A DNA stretch of 64,000 bases from Brachynemurus nebulosus (Eukaryota > Arthropoda > Insecta > Neuroptera > Myrmeleontidae), in assembly GCA_035578155.1 (NCBI GenBank), contig JAPWDM010000008.1, positions 20,190,342 through 20,254,341 of the forward strand, in the 5' to 3' direction. Positions 23,724 through 35,212 of the stretch are shown here, in pieces. Under the pieces are notes generated by a model. The model was not told where the DNA came from and made no database searches. It saw nothing but the letters and a program-made list of their open reading frames with translations. The position numbers were made by a program, and so were the translations under genes. The number at the start of each line of letters is the position of its first letter. The stretch's first letter is position 1.

Positions 23724-24590
23724 GCTGCAAGGTGCTTCCCTTATTAGATTATCAAACAGATGTCTCTAGAACATTTTAACATTAATTTCAGACTTAAAAT
23801 TTTCAAGTACGTGTTAAATATAATTTTTTTTTTGTGGTTTTTCTCGGACAATAAAAAACTTCGTGAGGTCTGTCGCATATTGCAATTTATTAATAAAAAT
23901 ATTTAATTATTGTAAACCATATTGGGAGTTACTATTGTTTTATCAATAACTGCGATACCTATGTGATGTATATGAGTAAAACATTAATTAAAACTAAACG
24001 TTGCATTTTTGACTGGAATAATTATACCATTACAAAAATTGGATGCGCAATAACCAACATTGATACATTTAATCCATCGCATATGCCAGACGACCCGCTT
24101 TGCCTTTATTCATTTATCATATAGTTTTACTTCATAATCTTTTTTTTCGAAAATTTCAAAAACAATGTAATATATATCAGTAAAGAGAAGTCTAGAGGGT
24201 AGCGGCAGGAAAAGAAACTTAAAAATGTCGTTGCACAAAAATTAAACGTTTGGAGGAAAATTTGACACAAATTTTTTGTTAGATTGAATTTTGGAACCAG
24301 TTGGTTTTTTTTATCACGGTTAAAACCTTAGAATCCAAGAATTTTTCCTACCTTCTCATCCTTTTTAGTGTTACCTACCAAAATTGACATAATGGAAACC
24401 ATTCGATGCGAAAATTTGAAAAGCACAGAGATAGAGTATGGTAGCTCAATTGTAGATGTGAAGCTAAATTTCGATTTTGATATGGTTAATACCAGAGACA
24501 ACCTAAAAAGTAAAAACAATTTTTGTCTCAAAAGCATTGAGTAGGATATTAAAAGAAAGTTTATTAAAATACGAATTCAATGATGTATGT
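23724..24590. other. AT-rich DNA, nothing identified
   Basis: Spacer between two hAT MITEs. The minus frame 24328-24537 has no recognisable domain. Confidence 0.5.
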
Positions 24591-24598
24591 ATATAACT

Positions 24599-24873
24599 CA
24601 GGGGCGCAATAACTACAAATCTGCTGGGGGTCCAACAATAAAAACCCAATGTTATTGATAGCGCAATTCTCCGATAACATTGGAAAATGTTATCGAAAAT
24701 GTCTCAAAAAATTCGAATCAATATTCAAGTATCAGTAGACCACTAAAAATTTTACTTTTTAATATAAATAAAATACCTAAACTGAAGGAAAATTTCCGTA
24801 ATTTTATGGGGGGCCCACGAAATTTTTTTTTTTGGGGGGGGGGGCTCCGAACCCCCCGGTTGTTGCGCCCCTG
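24599..24873. mobile_element. hAT MITE (275 bp)
   Basis: Ends CAGGGGCGCAATAAC and complementary CAGGGGCGCAACAAC with a perfect 8-bp duplication ATATAACT (24591-24598, 24874-24881). The right end contains runs of G, T and C. The 64-codon frame covering it is not a gene. Confidence 0.9.
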
Positions 24874-24950
24874 ATATAACTACTTAAATATTTTTGTTAA
24901 TCTTTCTTGAAAAAAATTTTTTTTAAATTTTTACTTCCGGCTCTTATTGT

Positions 24951-25010
24951 CGTAAAGCGTTTGACTAATTACCAAAAGATCGGGGATCCAGTCCCAGCCG
25001 ATCCCAGTTT
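24951..25010 (+). repeat. tRNA-derived SINE remnant, copy 2
   Basis: GCGTTTGACTAATTACCAAA..GGGATCCAGTCCCAGCCGATC resembles the anticodon arm, T arm and 3' acceptor of the tRNA-Thr-like sequence at 36836-36907, with many substitutions and a degraded B box. Sharing the CAGCCGATC end indicates one SINE family. Confidence 0.5.
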
Positions 25011-25312
25011 TTTGAAGGGGGTTTTTTGAAAAAGAATGTAAGCAAATAATCTTTGAGAATTTGAGATTGTAAACGATCCGACGTCGCGGCCCGCACTTAG
25101 AAAACTCCTGCTTTGAAAAACGAACATATTTTCAGAGAAGATGTTTTCAAAGATCTCATTTACCAATTCAATTTTACGTTGCTATTTTTTCTAAAAAAAT
25201 CAAAATTATTTCAGAATTAAATATCGTCCATAACCATCTAGAATAGTTTACATTTCAACCGTGAAATAATTTTTGTTTTAATTTTTGGCTACGCTCATCG
25301 TTCATCTACGCT

Positions 25313-25837
25313 CAGGGCCGGCGAAAGAAATCACGGACTCCCGGATACAAAATTAATTTTCAAAAATTTATCTCCAAAAAAGCTATTGGTAAACAAAAAA
25401 AAACCTTTTGTACTTCGTCTGGACTCCTAACAGAGACTGAGTAATTTCAAAGTTTGCGACAACCTGCATGAGAAATATTAGAAAAATTAAAAGAAAATTG
25501 TTTTACATGTTTCAATCACTTAAATGATCATCTTCAGGAAATCAAAAAACTCAATTGTGAAACAACTGAGAAATAAGAAACACATCAAAAGGACATACCT
25601 AACCTTTAAAATCAATTGGATGTCAAACTGACAAACGGAAAAACAATGTTAAAATAGCGAACCCCATAAGGAATAGGGAAAGTCAAACGTGATAAGATTG
25701 AACGAAGAAGAATAGCAGAAAAAATAGACGCGACCCAAATACTTACCGTATCAGGGGCCTAACAGAGACGTTGGGCCGCCTTTTTAGACTCGGGCTCCCG
25801 AGAAATCGCTCCAACTGACCCCCTCTCGCCGGCCCTA
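25313..25837. mobile_element. hAT-like MITE (525 bp)
   Basis: Ends CAGGGCCGGCGAAAG and complementary TAGGGCCGGCGAGAG. Flanks TCTACGCT (25305-25312) and TCTGCGCT (25838-25845) form an 8-bp duplication with one change. The right 100 bp (GGGCTCCCGAGAAATCGCTC..) also occurs at 5480-5572. Confidence 0.75.
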
Positions 25838-25845
25838 TCTGCGCT

Positions 25846-26629
25846 CCACACCGGCACATTTACATTTATTCAAGTACACATATAAATATTAATAATCGAA
25901 ATTAACAACAATATTGTTAAATAAACGATATATCAATTATTGTACCATTGAGTACCAATTTAAATAGATACAATAGAGTACTATACTATTATAAATAAAG
26001 CAATCAGCTTAAAACTGTTACATAGTACACATAACAACATCAGTCAACATAGAATTTTAAACATTTAAATTAGCTACAATACGAATTTAACAAAATCATG
26101 TAAGTACCTACTTATTCACGGTACAGACAGACAGACCGACTGTACTTATATATGTATGTGTATTAAGTAGTTTGTGGTCAAACATGTCCACTAAATAAAT
26201 GAGTATGTAGGTATAAAAAAAAAGTGAAAGCCTCCATTATTGGAGTGTAATGCTGTTGCGAGTCTAAAATACTAACTTACTCGGGGTATACCTATAGACG
26301 TCAAAATATTTATAATTATACGATGACCGACAAAATTTGTTTTGCAGACGACGAGATTTGAATATTCGATAACCCTTATTCCCTTAGGACATTGAAACAA
26401 CGAAATGTTGGTTTCAGGAATTTGATGACACATTCTAAATGAACGATTGGTGATTAGTGGGAATTTTTTTGGGGAAAAAACGACATTAGAAAATATATCG
26501 ATTATCAGTAATTGTTGTAATTTATATTCTAATCAGAGCTACTATACGTTTTATGAGGAAAAATTATATTTTCTGTAGGAAATTCAAACGAATGAGTCAA
26601 TTTTTTGTGCATTCCAAAGGAAGAAATAC
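25846..26629. other. AT-rich DNA, nothing identified
   Basis: Contains a small ACAGACAGACAGACCG-type run near 26125. No other structure. Confidence 0.5.
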
Positions 26630-27060
26630 ATCAGATGGCTTTCCGCCATTATTTGGAATAATATTTGGTCGTGTAATATGAAATATCGTTTCCCGAGCAC
26701 TTGGTCCACCATATATTTCATAAAAATATCGACACTTTCTTAAGCAATAGAGAAATATTTAAAAGCCATTCTTTAATCAAAAATAAGATTACTGTATCCC
26801 GGAATCATTTCCGCCATTGTTTGGAATAATATTGTATTTAGTCATGTAATATGAAATGTCGCTTTCCGACCACACGATCCACCATGTAATTTATCAGAAT
26901 ATCAACATTTTCTCAAGTATTACAGAAATGCTTAAAAGCCATTCTTTAATTATAAATAGAATTATTGTATCTTGAAATCATTTCCACCATTCTTTGGAAT
27001 AACATTTAGTCTGGTAATATGAAATGTAGTTTTCCAACCACTTGGTCGATTATATGTTCC
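26630..27060. repeat. ~170-bp satellite, about 2.5 units
   Basis: The phrase TTTCCGCCATTATTTGGAAT begins at 26640, 26808 and (TTTCCACC) 26981, giving periods of 168 and 173 bases. Units share TGTAATATGAAATGTCG..CCACTTGGTCCACCAT and AAAAGCCATTCTTTAAT. About 80-85% alike by eye. Non-coding. Confidence 0.75.
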
Positions 27061-27729
27061 CATCAAGTTAGCCCCGCCATTTGCTTTTTTCGAACAAAAA
27101 GGCTATACCGTATTGTGCTAGTCGTGTACTATATCATGTGCCGTAAATAAAAAAGCTAAACCCCAATAATTGTTTTTTTTACAGCCAAAAACTATTTTTT
27201 GAGCCTAAGTTGTCACCTTTCTTTTTTAAATAAAAAAGGTTGTGCTTTATTGTGCTAGACACAAATCTAAAAACAAGCGATTTTATTACTAAAAATATTT
27301 TTTTGATAAAGCTAGCTCCTCTATTTTCTTAATTTTGACGCAAAAATATTTTCTAAAATAATTATGTAAGCAGTATTTTATCGGGAAAGGTAAGAACTAC
27401 AATTGTTACAATAGAACCTCTGATTGCGGACACCTCTCTTAACTAGTTATACTAAAACCAATGCATTCAGTATTTTCTTAAGCGGACCGTCTGTTAACCG
27501 GACGCGGACAAAATATTTTTTGACGAAAACATTATTTAGTACATTATTACCTCCATTAATCGGACGCAATTACGCCTAGTGCATATGCATACCTGTATGG
27601 GTTAGGTATAAGTGTTCATGTTTTACTTTGTTAACAATGATTCTAACGTGACGATGCATTTGTAAACGTTATATTGTGGTATTGTTTGGCATTTGGTTAA
27701 ATTCGTTCATAAAATTGATTTGAATTTAA

Positions 27730-27913
27730 GGCCTCTATTACACTGTCATAGATATATGTCAAAGTTTTATTTAATCAAAGAAATATTATAGTGTAATAAG
27801 TCAACTTTTATAATATAAATTTCTGTAACCATAGTTAAAGATACTTCTTAATATTTGATCATAGATTTGATCAAAGATCTTTGACATATATCTATGACAG
27901 TGTAATAGCGGCC
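27730..27913. mobile_element. PIF-Harbinger MITE (184 bp)
   Basis: 35-bp inverted ends beginning GGCCTCTATTACACTGTC with a single mismatch, flanked by TAA at 27727-27729 and 27914-27916 (three-base TWA target, the PIF-Harbinger signature). Nested in Tigger-like copy 2. Confidence 0.8.
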
Positions 27914-28118
27914 TAAAAAAAAATTGAATTAAAAAGGGTATAGCCGGATAAGTATAGGCGAATCGGTCTCGGAAGCGAATTATTTTAATAACTATATTAG
28001 CGGTATGTTCAGACTGTAGGTAACTGATATCTACAATTTTGCCGGCCAAAACTGAGTAGTTATGGAGATAACTAAAAAAATTTAAAAAATTACAAAAACT
28101 TTTTTTTCTTTGTAACTA

Positions 28119-28944
28119 CACAGAGAGAAAAATCATATAATTTTTGTAGATAACATTTCAGAAAAATTACCATGCTCTCTTATAATGCGTGCGCGATCAA
28201 CGACCAAAATAAAAAATATGTGCTAGTATGGTAAAATTTAATGTGCTAACACAACTTTTATCACACTCTTATGCATATATGTTATAGTTTAATTCTTGTT
28301 GTCGTACTCTTTCATTTGCGCATTTGACCCGCAACCTTATGTTGCTTGGGCGGTACCTGTAAAAACTTCGAACCTGTAAGAACTTTATGATGCATACAAA
28401 AATGACTGCCAACAATATATTCTAATACTAAAGATAGTGGAGTAACAAAATGATGAATTAAACGGTGACACCCCGTCCTCTAACACAGTGTAATGAATAC
28501 TGTTTGCTACTTGTAAGACAGTCTAATGGGTCAAGGTGCTTGGTCCGACCCCTCCGACCAAGTTGGTCGTCCAAACCTATGGTTGGCTATGTGACTTGCT
28601 ATGAGTGAGGTACATTTCAACAGCGTTCACAACACACACAACCTTCTTTCTCTTTTTTTCTTTCTACTATTAGCAGATAGCATTTCAAATATTATAATAC
28701 AGCATGGTAATTTTTGTAAGAAAAACAATTAAAAAATATTTTTTTGTCGGCAATGGAACTTTTTACTGTGCTGTTTTACAAATTTTACGGAGCTAATATT
28801 ACGGAAACAATATTCTATCCTTTAAATTTTCTATGATTAATTATAATTTTTATATTTTTACCGTACAAAATTGAATATGTTCGCCTTTTACACGTCGATT
28901 GTAGTGTTGAGCACAGAAATTTTTATATGAATTTTCTCTCCGTG
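28119..28944. mobile_element. MITE inserted in the foldback arm
   Basis: Ends CACAGAGAGAAAAATCA and complementary CACGGAGAGAAAATTCA. The opposite foldback arm (about 29845-29870) shows the uninterrupted sequence, confirming an insertion in GTAACTA/TACTCAAC. The target duplication length cannot be fixed because the arms differ by a few bases. Family unknown. Confidence 0.6.
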
Positions 28945-29036
28945 TACTCAACTTAGGAAAATAATTCAAAATCCACATGAAGGCAAACACTCTCAAGAAT
29001 ATTAGACATATTTATTATCGGATCAGTCCTCGTTAT

Positions 29037-29460
29037 TCGAAAGACGTATATTAAGATATAGGCTATCTGCCCCTGATAGAAATTCCCAATAGTAACTGTA
29101 TTGTCGTTTATGTGACACTGCAGGTACTTTCATTTGTATAACTTTCCTAGACCAAAACAAAACCGTTTTGGAAATATAACAGAAAATTGTCAAAAAATGT
29201 GGTGTAGTAGGATTTTTTAACATGTATAGAATATTAAAGTCCAATGAGCAGTATATTCTACATGTTTAAAAAGCCTACTACACCACATATTTTGACAATT
29301 TTCTATTATATTTCTACAATGGTTCGATTTGATCTAGGAAAGTTATACATATGAAGTACCTGCAGTGTCACATAAACGACAATACAGTTACAATTGGGAC
29401 TTTCTCCCAGGGGCAGATAGCCTATATCTTAATATACCTCTTTCGATTATTCTTGATTAT
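29037..29460. repeat. inverted repeat at foldback centre
   Basis: The ~200 bp from CGAAAGACGTATATTAAG are mirrored by 29260-29460 (ending CTTAATATACCTCTTTCG). Both contain CTGCAGGTACTT/AAGTACCTGCAG and CTACTACACCACAT words. About 85-90% match. The frames on both strands here are artefacts. Confidence 0.7.
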
Positions 29461-30491
29461 CTCGAAAACTATAAGAGATAGGAAAAAGCACTTTATGAGA
29501 CATAACACTTTATTTTTAAAGTACTTTCGATTGATGTATATAATTCCCTGGTCGGACCCACTGGAGGGGCGGCTCAGCAGATTAGAAATGAAAAATATTT
29601 TTTTATTATGTTGTACCCCTTGAATTTTTATGAGACTTGGTGCAGTAATTAAGTGCATTAGGGCACAGTTACTGAATTTTTTTTTGGAGTGGTCGCTCAA
29701 TTGGAACCCTATAAAAATAACATTGGATCGGATACTATCCTTGTTATTATCCTTAATAACGAGGACTGATACGATAATAAATATGTCTAATATTCTTGAA
29801 GGTGTTTGTCTTCATGTGGATTTGGAATTATTTTCCTAAGTTGAGTAGGTAGTTACCAAGAAAAGTTTTTATAATTTTTTAAATTTTTTTTAGTTATCTC
29901 CATAACTAATCAATTTTGGCCGGCAAAATTGTATATATCAATTACTTACAGCCTTCCCATACCGTTAATATAGTTATTAAAATAATTAGCTTCCGGGGCC
30001 GATTCACCTATACTTATCCGGCTATACCCTTTAGTTATGAATACTACATTATTTAATGCTATTATTTATTTTACGCCTCTTAAGCGGACACCTCTGCTAG
30101 CCGGATAAATTTTTGCATGACACTACTCTCCGGGTTAACAGAGGCTCTACTGTACCAACATGAGCGAATCTAAATTTCTCTCTTTTTCAATATCAAATAC
30201 AGTGATCCATTCAAGACAATCCCCACTTACAAGTTTGAGGTTTTACTGTACTTCAATTCCTATGAATTCAGTTAATGTATTTTTAATTAAATATCAACTA
30301 TTTGGTCCTTAATTTAATTTATTTTTAAGTATTTAACTAATTATAATGACCCACGCCTTATCATGCATTGAAATCTTAAACTGGATGAGGTTTCGTTTCC
30401 AACCACGCATTAGAGTCTCCAATTCAATCGTTTCGTATAATATTAGTTAGATATAGGTATTTTGTATAGGTACTTATATAATTATACGGTA

Positions 30492-31924
30492 ACGTAAAAG
30501 CCCCCATTAAGGAACGCTATCTAATACTGGAACAGTTTTGACATTTACAGTGGCCATCCAATGGTACGTACTCCGATTTTACGTAGTGACGTCAGCGATT
30601 TAGTGGGGTTCTCCTCTCACAGATATGTTGTTGTTTGTGTGTTGGTGAAAATTTATGTACCAAGCCAGAGTCAGGGCCGTAGGTAATATTGTTTGAGGGT
30701 CTCGTAGTCTTTAAAAATTTTAAAATTTCACTGCAGATATATATGCACATATTCTGTATACGTAATATGCAAAATGCAAATACAAAATGAGTAACGTAAA
30801 ATTCTAGAATATTCTAATCGTCAACTAGCAGAAATATCAAAAAACGGACTTCACCGTTGAATTGGTCATTAAAAATGAGATTAAACAGTGTAGTTTGACA
30901 AGAATTCTAGAATGTTCTATTTGTCAACTAGCAAAGATATTGAAAAATCAATTGTATAATTTAATTGTCCATTGAAAAAGAGATCAAATTACACATTTTG
31001 ACAAATGTTCCGGAATATTCTATTAGTCAACTAGCAAAAATATTCAAAAGCAGACGTCGCCATTGAATTGGCTACCAAAAAAGAGACCAAATAACACATT
31101 TTGAGAAATGGTCTAGAATATTCTATTTGCCAACTAACAAGTCCAACCGAAATTAAACTAATGTAAACCAAATGTCCGATTTTGACAAACAATTTTTGCT
31201 ATTTGACGAATAGAATATTCTAGAACATTTATCAAAATGTGCTATTCCGTCTTTTATTCGATGACCAATTAAATGGTGCAATCGATTTTTCGATATCTTT
31301 GTAAGTTGACGAATAGAACATTCGAGAACTTTTGTCAAAATGCGCTGCTTAATCTAAGTTTTAGTGCCCAATTCAATAGTGAAGTTTGTTTTTTGGTATC
31401 TTTGCTAGTTCACGAGTAGAATATTCTAGAATTTTTGTCAGCTTCCGCTATTTGGCGTCTTTTGCGCTGATGAATGCGATAGTGAAGTTGATTTTTCGAC
31501 AATTTTCTAAAAGTCGTCACTCATATTCATTAGTATAACATTCGATTTTCTTTGTCTACACAATCGAATTTTAGGTGTAAAATGTCTCTTAAGATAATTT
31601 TGTTTTAAATAAATTCAGATAAATAATATTTACCAACCCCCGAAACAAAAGTTTACCGACGCTCCAGATCTTCCGATTTTACGTACTTCCCCTTAAATTT
31701 GCACAAACCACTACGTAAAATTGGATTTGTGGTGTACATATGTATTTGTTTAATTAAGTAAGGAAACATTAAATGCGAGGTGAATTTAAATTGAACAACA
31801 ATCATTCTATTAATAATAATTTTTGTTATCAGACGATTCTTTCAGAAATAACTTCATTAATACCTATGTAAATGTCAAAACTGTTCCAGTATTAGATACC
31901 GTTCCGTAATGGGGGCTTTTACGT
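30492..31924. mobile_element. TA-flanked element carrying a heat-shock-element array
   Basis: Inverted ends of about 55 bp start ACGTAAAAGCCCCCATTA, TA on both sides (30490-30491, 31925-31926). It contains the 103-bp-period array at 30802-31431. A CAGGGCCGTAGGTAATA stretch at 30673 and a GTTTACCGACGCTCC stretch near 31650 could be ends of a hAT-like insertion that brought the array in, but no clean 8-bp duplication is visible. No transposase frame. Confidence 0.75.
30802..31431. repeat. 103-bp-period array with seven HSE-like motifs
   Basis: TTCnnGAAnnTTC at 30802, 30905 and 31008, a near copy (GTC first triplet) at 31111, then GAAnnTTCnnGAA at 31213, 31316 and 31419. Spacing is exactly 103 bases within each orientation and 102 at the switch. 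Six of seven match the three-unit heat shock element. Units also share GTCAACTAGCAAAGATAT and GAATTGGTCATTAAAAA words. The unit is direct on the left and inverted on the right. Confidence 0.85.
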
Positions 31925-31926
31925 TA

Positions 31927-32490
31927 TAGATTGTTACTATGTATTAAAATTTCTTTACAACTCAGCAATATATAATTTTATTTAATTGTTTAATAAATAC
32001 CGGTTTTTTGATGACACGGTAAAATTTTCTACTGACCAACCGTAATGACTTATGCAATCAGGAAGTTACTTAAAGCAATATATGCGCCTGGCTTTTCTTT
32101 TTTATATGTATTAATCTTTTTTAATCCGTAATTATGTTTGCCATATAAAGGATTGAAATTTGTTTTATGTCTAAATCTTAAGTAATCTTACACTTTTTTG
32201 TAACCCATGTTTTATAGTATAATTTTACAAAATCACATTATCGTGGAAGTGCTGAGACGAAAAAAATAATTAAAAACTTGATATTAAAAATATTTAAAGT
32301 TATAATTACTTTGTCAAATTCACTATACGAAATTAATAAATTATGACATTTCTCAACATACTCTGAAGATGATCGTAAGATTGAAAACGCGTTAAGTAAA
32401 TTATTATTCGTGTAGTAAATTTGACCAAGTAATTATAACTTTAAATACTTTTAATATTTAAGATGAAATTTCATAAAGTAAATCTATCAA
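31927..32490. other. AT-rich DNA, nothing identified
   Basis: Spacer before the CAGTG..CCGGACGA end at 32491. No frame or repeat noticed. Confidence 0.5.
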
Positions 32491-32704
32491 CAGTGAATTA
32501 TACCGACTTTTCTTTAACCGGACGACAATACACAAACGTCGTCCGCTTAGACAATTCATATATAGGGTGTTCCTCTACACAATTTATTTTTATATAAAAG
32601 TTAAAGTAGTGTTGTTAAAATAATTTTCTAAAGAATATTTTCAAGCTACATAATATTTACATCTAATTGTAAGCTTGGAAATTATACATTCATATGTGTA
32701 TTAA

Positions 32705-34820
32705 CCCTCTAGAGGTATTCTTAAAATTAATAACGTGAATGGTATTCATGGGTCACAAAGACCCAGGTCGAAAAAGTTGTTCGAAAAAACGAAAAAATAA
32801 TATATTTGTGATCAGTTTGGTTTATTTTAAAAATAACATTACAGTACATGCATACAACAAAAAAATTAGGTGCAATTAGGGCATATAGACTGAGCACATT
32901 GTCCACATAATGGCAGTTGGCAAACTATGCAATTCGTGTTGGCTTTTCTGTCCTTTTTAGTTGGACATAAGCCACATCGCTTTCTTTTTGATACACTAGA
33001 TGGTGCTGATACGGATACATTTTGAGTTTGCTCTTCTCCCAGTATTTTATGAATCAATAGACGCAAATCTCTTCTTAGGGTCAAGATATTTTTTCTTCTT
33101 TGTAAATGCGGTGTGACTAAACTTTTACTCAGCTGATATAAAAATTCACGCCTTTGCATTAAAGCAGAATTTTCATGCGACTGATAAAGTACAAATGCGT
33201 TGACACCAGCAATATCCAGAATAGCGTACAAAATAGCCATTGGCCATCTTCTGGTTTTTCTAGATGTACTATAATTTGCACATTTTTGGTCTAGACTATC
33301 CACACCACCTTTTGTACTGTTATAGAACTCAATTATTTCAGGCTTTCCTGTTTCGTTTTGAACAGAACTATTGTGCATACTAGATACAAGTAGAACCACT
33401 TTGTTCTTTTTTGGTACAAAAGATAGTAAAGTGTTTTGCTTGGTGAAGCCATAAATGGTACTGTTCACAGGTCTATTTTTCACTGCAATAAATGCTTCCG
33501 GAATTTCTTTTTTATTTTTCTTTATTGTACCGACATAAGTAAGTCCTCTTAATTTTAACTCATCTAAAAGTTCTATGGACGTAAACCAGTTGTCGGCCGT
33601 TATATTCCTGTTAGTATTGTAAATGGGTTCGGCTAATGTTAGAACGATTTGTGTTGGTTTAAGAAATACTGAGTTCAAAATTGATTTGCCAGAATAAATT
33701 TCCGCATTATAGCAATAACTATTTCTAGCATCGCTCAGTATAACAATTTTTATACCATATTTGTTTGGCTTATTAGGCATGTACATTTTAAAACGACATT
33801 TACCGCGAAATCCAACAAGCATTTCATCTACTGTTGTATACTCGCCTAAGGAAAAATTTTCTTGTGCATTTTTTATAAATTTGTTAAATAATTGAGATAT
33901 GGCTGCTAATTTATCATTAACCAAACGAATATCTCTAGTATCGATATCGTCGAATCTTAAACAATTTAACAAAAACAATACTCTTTTTAAAGGCATTACA
34001 GCACGAAATATGTCGCGACCTGTACCGTCAGTAGCATACAGACCTTCTAAGTTTTCATCATTTGATTTAAATACTCCTGCCATGTACAGTATTCCAAAAA
34101 GTGCTTTCATTTCTATTATGTCAGTCTTACCTAAAAATGTTTGTGGTTTGGTATACTTAATCTTTGTTTGTTCTATTTTTATGTTCGTAAAGACAACTAT
34201 TTCATTAATAATTTCATCAGTTATTAAACAGTTCCAGAAAGAAAAAGGATCATTTTCTGTATTCTCTTTTGCAGGTCCTCTAAGTCCAGATGTATGATTA
34301 ATTATATTATGAGCAGGAGTTCTACTTTGTTTAGTTGGCTCTTTCGACCACTTATACTTAGTAACGCCTTTCCCAAAGTAATAACATTTGCCACTGTCAT
34401 TTTTCTTATATTCATCGGTATCATCTCCACTCTCCTCTGTATCAGTTTCATGGTCAGATATTTCATATTCGTCACTGGATACACTATCATTCCCATCTAA
34501 ATCACTAACCTCAAATTCTTCTTCATTATTGGCATCCATTTCTAAAAAATAGTATATTTCAAAAAAACCGTTAAAACTTTTTTTACTCAAATAAAATGAC
34601 AGTAACGGTATACATGGGTACACATGACCCAATAATTTCTATTAATTTGAAATTAATCTTACCTGTTAATCTCTTAAAGTTATTTTTTCACTAGAAAAAT
34701 TATTTGAAATGTCATTTGCAAATATAGTAATTATAAGAACTGTCAACAAACAAACAGTGTTACAAACTTATAAAATTAAAATATGACGGGTCACTATGAC
34801 CCATGAATACCTCCAGAGGG
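32705..34820 (-). mobile_element. complete piggyBac-type transposon
   Basis: TTAA at 32701-32704 and 34821-34824; inverted ends CCCTCTAGAGGTATTC (32705-32720) and, complemented, CCCTCTGGAGGTATTC (34805-34820), with one mismatch. Palindromic GGGTCA-type words lie subterminally at 32751-32763, 34788-34802 and 34613-34630. The single gene is intact, so the element may be autonomous. Length 2116 bp, close to the usual 2.1-2.5 kb. Confidence 0.9.
32866..34539 (-). CDS. piggyBac-type transposase, intact
   Basis: Cuts and pastes the element at TTAA sites in the nucleus. The chosen start is MDANNEEEF (557 aa). The upstream in-frame ATG at 34632 adds 31 residues, but the acidic N-terminus (residues 6-45, many D/E) is typical of the family's beginning. 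Catalytic aspartates are D238 (VDEML), D316 (ADNWFTS) and D414 (GGVDSLDQ), with the conserved W432 in RRWPMA. Residues 522-556 hold eight cysteines in four CxxC pairs (CGLC, CIVC, CGQC, CPNC), the C-terminal cross-brace finger that binds subterminal repeats. Length matches the usual 550-600 aa, with no stops or frameshifts. Frames on the plus strand across it are shadows. The gene lies within matching TTAA ends, so a domesticated host gene is less likely than a mobile element. Confidence 0.95.
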   Translation of the reverse strand: MDANNEEEFEVSDLDGNDSVSSDEYEISDHETDTEESGDDTDEYKKNDSGKCYYFGKGVTKYKWSKEPTKQSRTPAHNIINHTSGLRGPAKENTENDPFSFWNCLITDEIINEIVVFTNIKIEQTKIKYTKPQTFLGKTDIIEMKALFGILYMAGVFKSNDENLEGLYATDGTGRDIFRAVMPLKRVLFLLNCLRFDDIDTRDIRLVNDKLAAISQLFNKFIKNAQENFSLGEYTTVDEMLVGFRGKCRFKMYMPNKPNKYGIKIVILSDARNSYCYNAEIYSGKSILNSVFLKPTQIVLTLAEPIYNTNRNITADNWFTSIELLDELKLRGLTYVGTIKKNKKEIPEAFIAVKNRPVNSTIYGFTKQNTLLSFVPKKNKVVLLVSSMHNSSVQNETGKPEIIEFYNSTKGGVDSLDQKCANYSTSRKTRRWPMAILYAILDIAGVNAFVLYQSHENSALMQRREFLYQLSKSLVTPHLQRRKNILTLRRDLRLLIHKILGEEQTQNVSVSAPSSVSKRKRCGLCPTKKDRKANTNCIVCQLPLCGQCAQSICPNCT

Positions 34821-35212
34821 TTAATAATTTTTTTCTCCTCCTATTGAAGAACACACTCATTATATATCCGTTAATTGTTGAAAGTTTGGCATTATTCAGA
34901 GGTGTGGAGGAATGTTCATTTCTCAATACCCTCTTGACCAATGAAATCACAGTATTAATCATTATTCCATGGGTTTGCTTTTGTTTTGTGTACATATGTA
35001 TGTATCAAGTTTTAATTTAATATATATTGCCTAGTAACGTTCAAGTAAATAAAGTAGTTTATGTTTTGTTTTGATCGTTTTATACATAATATTATACAAA
35101 CTTTTAATGAAATTAGAAATAGATTAAAAATTTGATTTAAAATTTATATTCAATTTTATTTAAATCAAAAAGGAAAAAAGTCGTAGAAAAAATATCGTAT
35201 TCTACTCGCTTG

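Larger units (their letters stand above)
27935..30030. mobile_element. foldback-like element with ~170-bp inverted arms
   Basis: AGGGTATAGCCGGATAAG at 27935 and its complement ending 30030. Complementarity extends about 170 bp inward on each side (27935-28105 with 29857-30030) and resumes at 28948-29036 with 29757-29850. The left arm is split by a separate insertion at 28119-28944. The centre holds another inverted repeat (29037-29460). No coding frame. Target duplication unclear. Confidence 0.65.
27409..30152. mobile_element. Tigger/pogo-like MITE, copy 2, with nested insertions
   Basis: Left end CAATAGAACCTCTG at 27409, right end complementary to CAGTAGAGCCTCTGTTAA ending 30152, TA on both sides (27407-27408, 30153-30154). 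Outer 320 bp and last 120 bp match copy 1 (17054-17720). Between them sit a Harbinger MITE (27730-27913) and a foldback element (27935-30030). Confidence 0.8.

Noticed and set aside
30802..31431. CRISPR-like regularly spaced repeats
   Set aside because: Eukaryotic context; the whole 103-bp unit is repeated, not a short repeat with unique spacers, and it inverts midway.
33899..34500. Plus-strand frames over the piggyBac gene
   Set aside because: Shadows of the transposase on the other strand.
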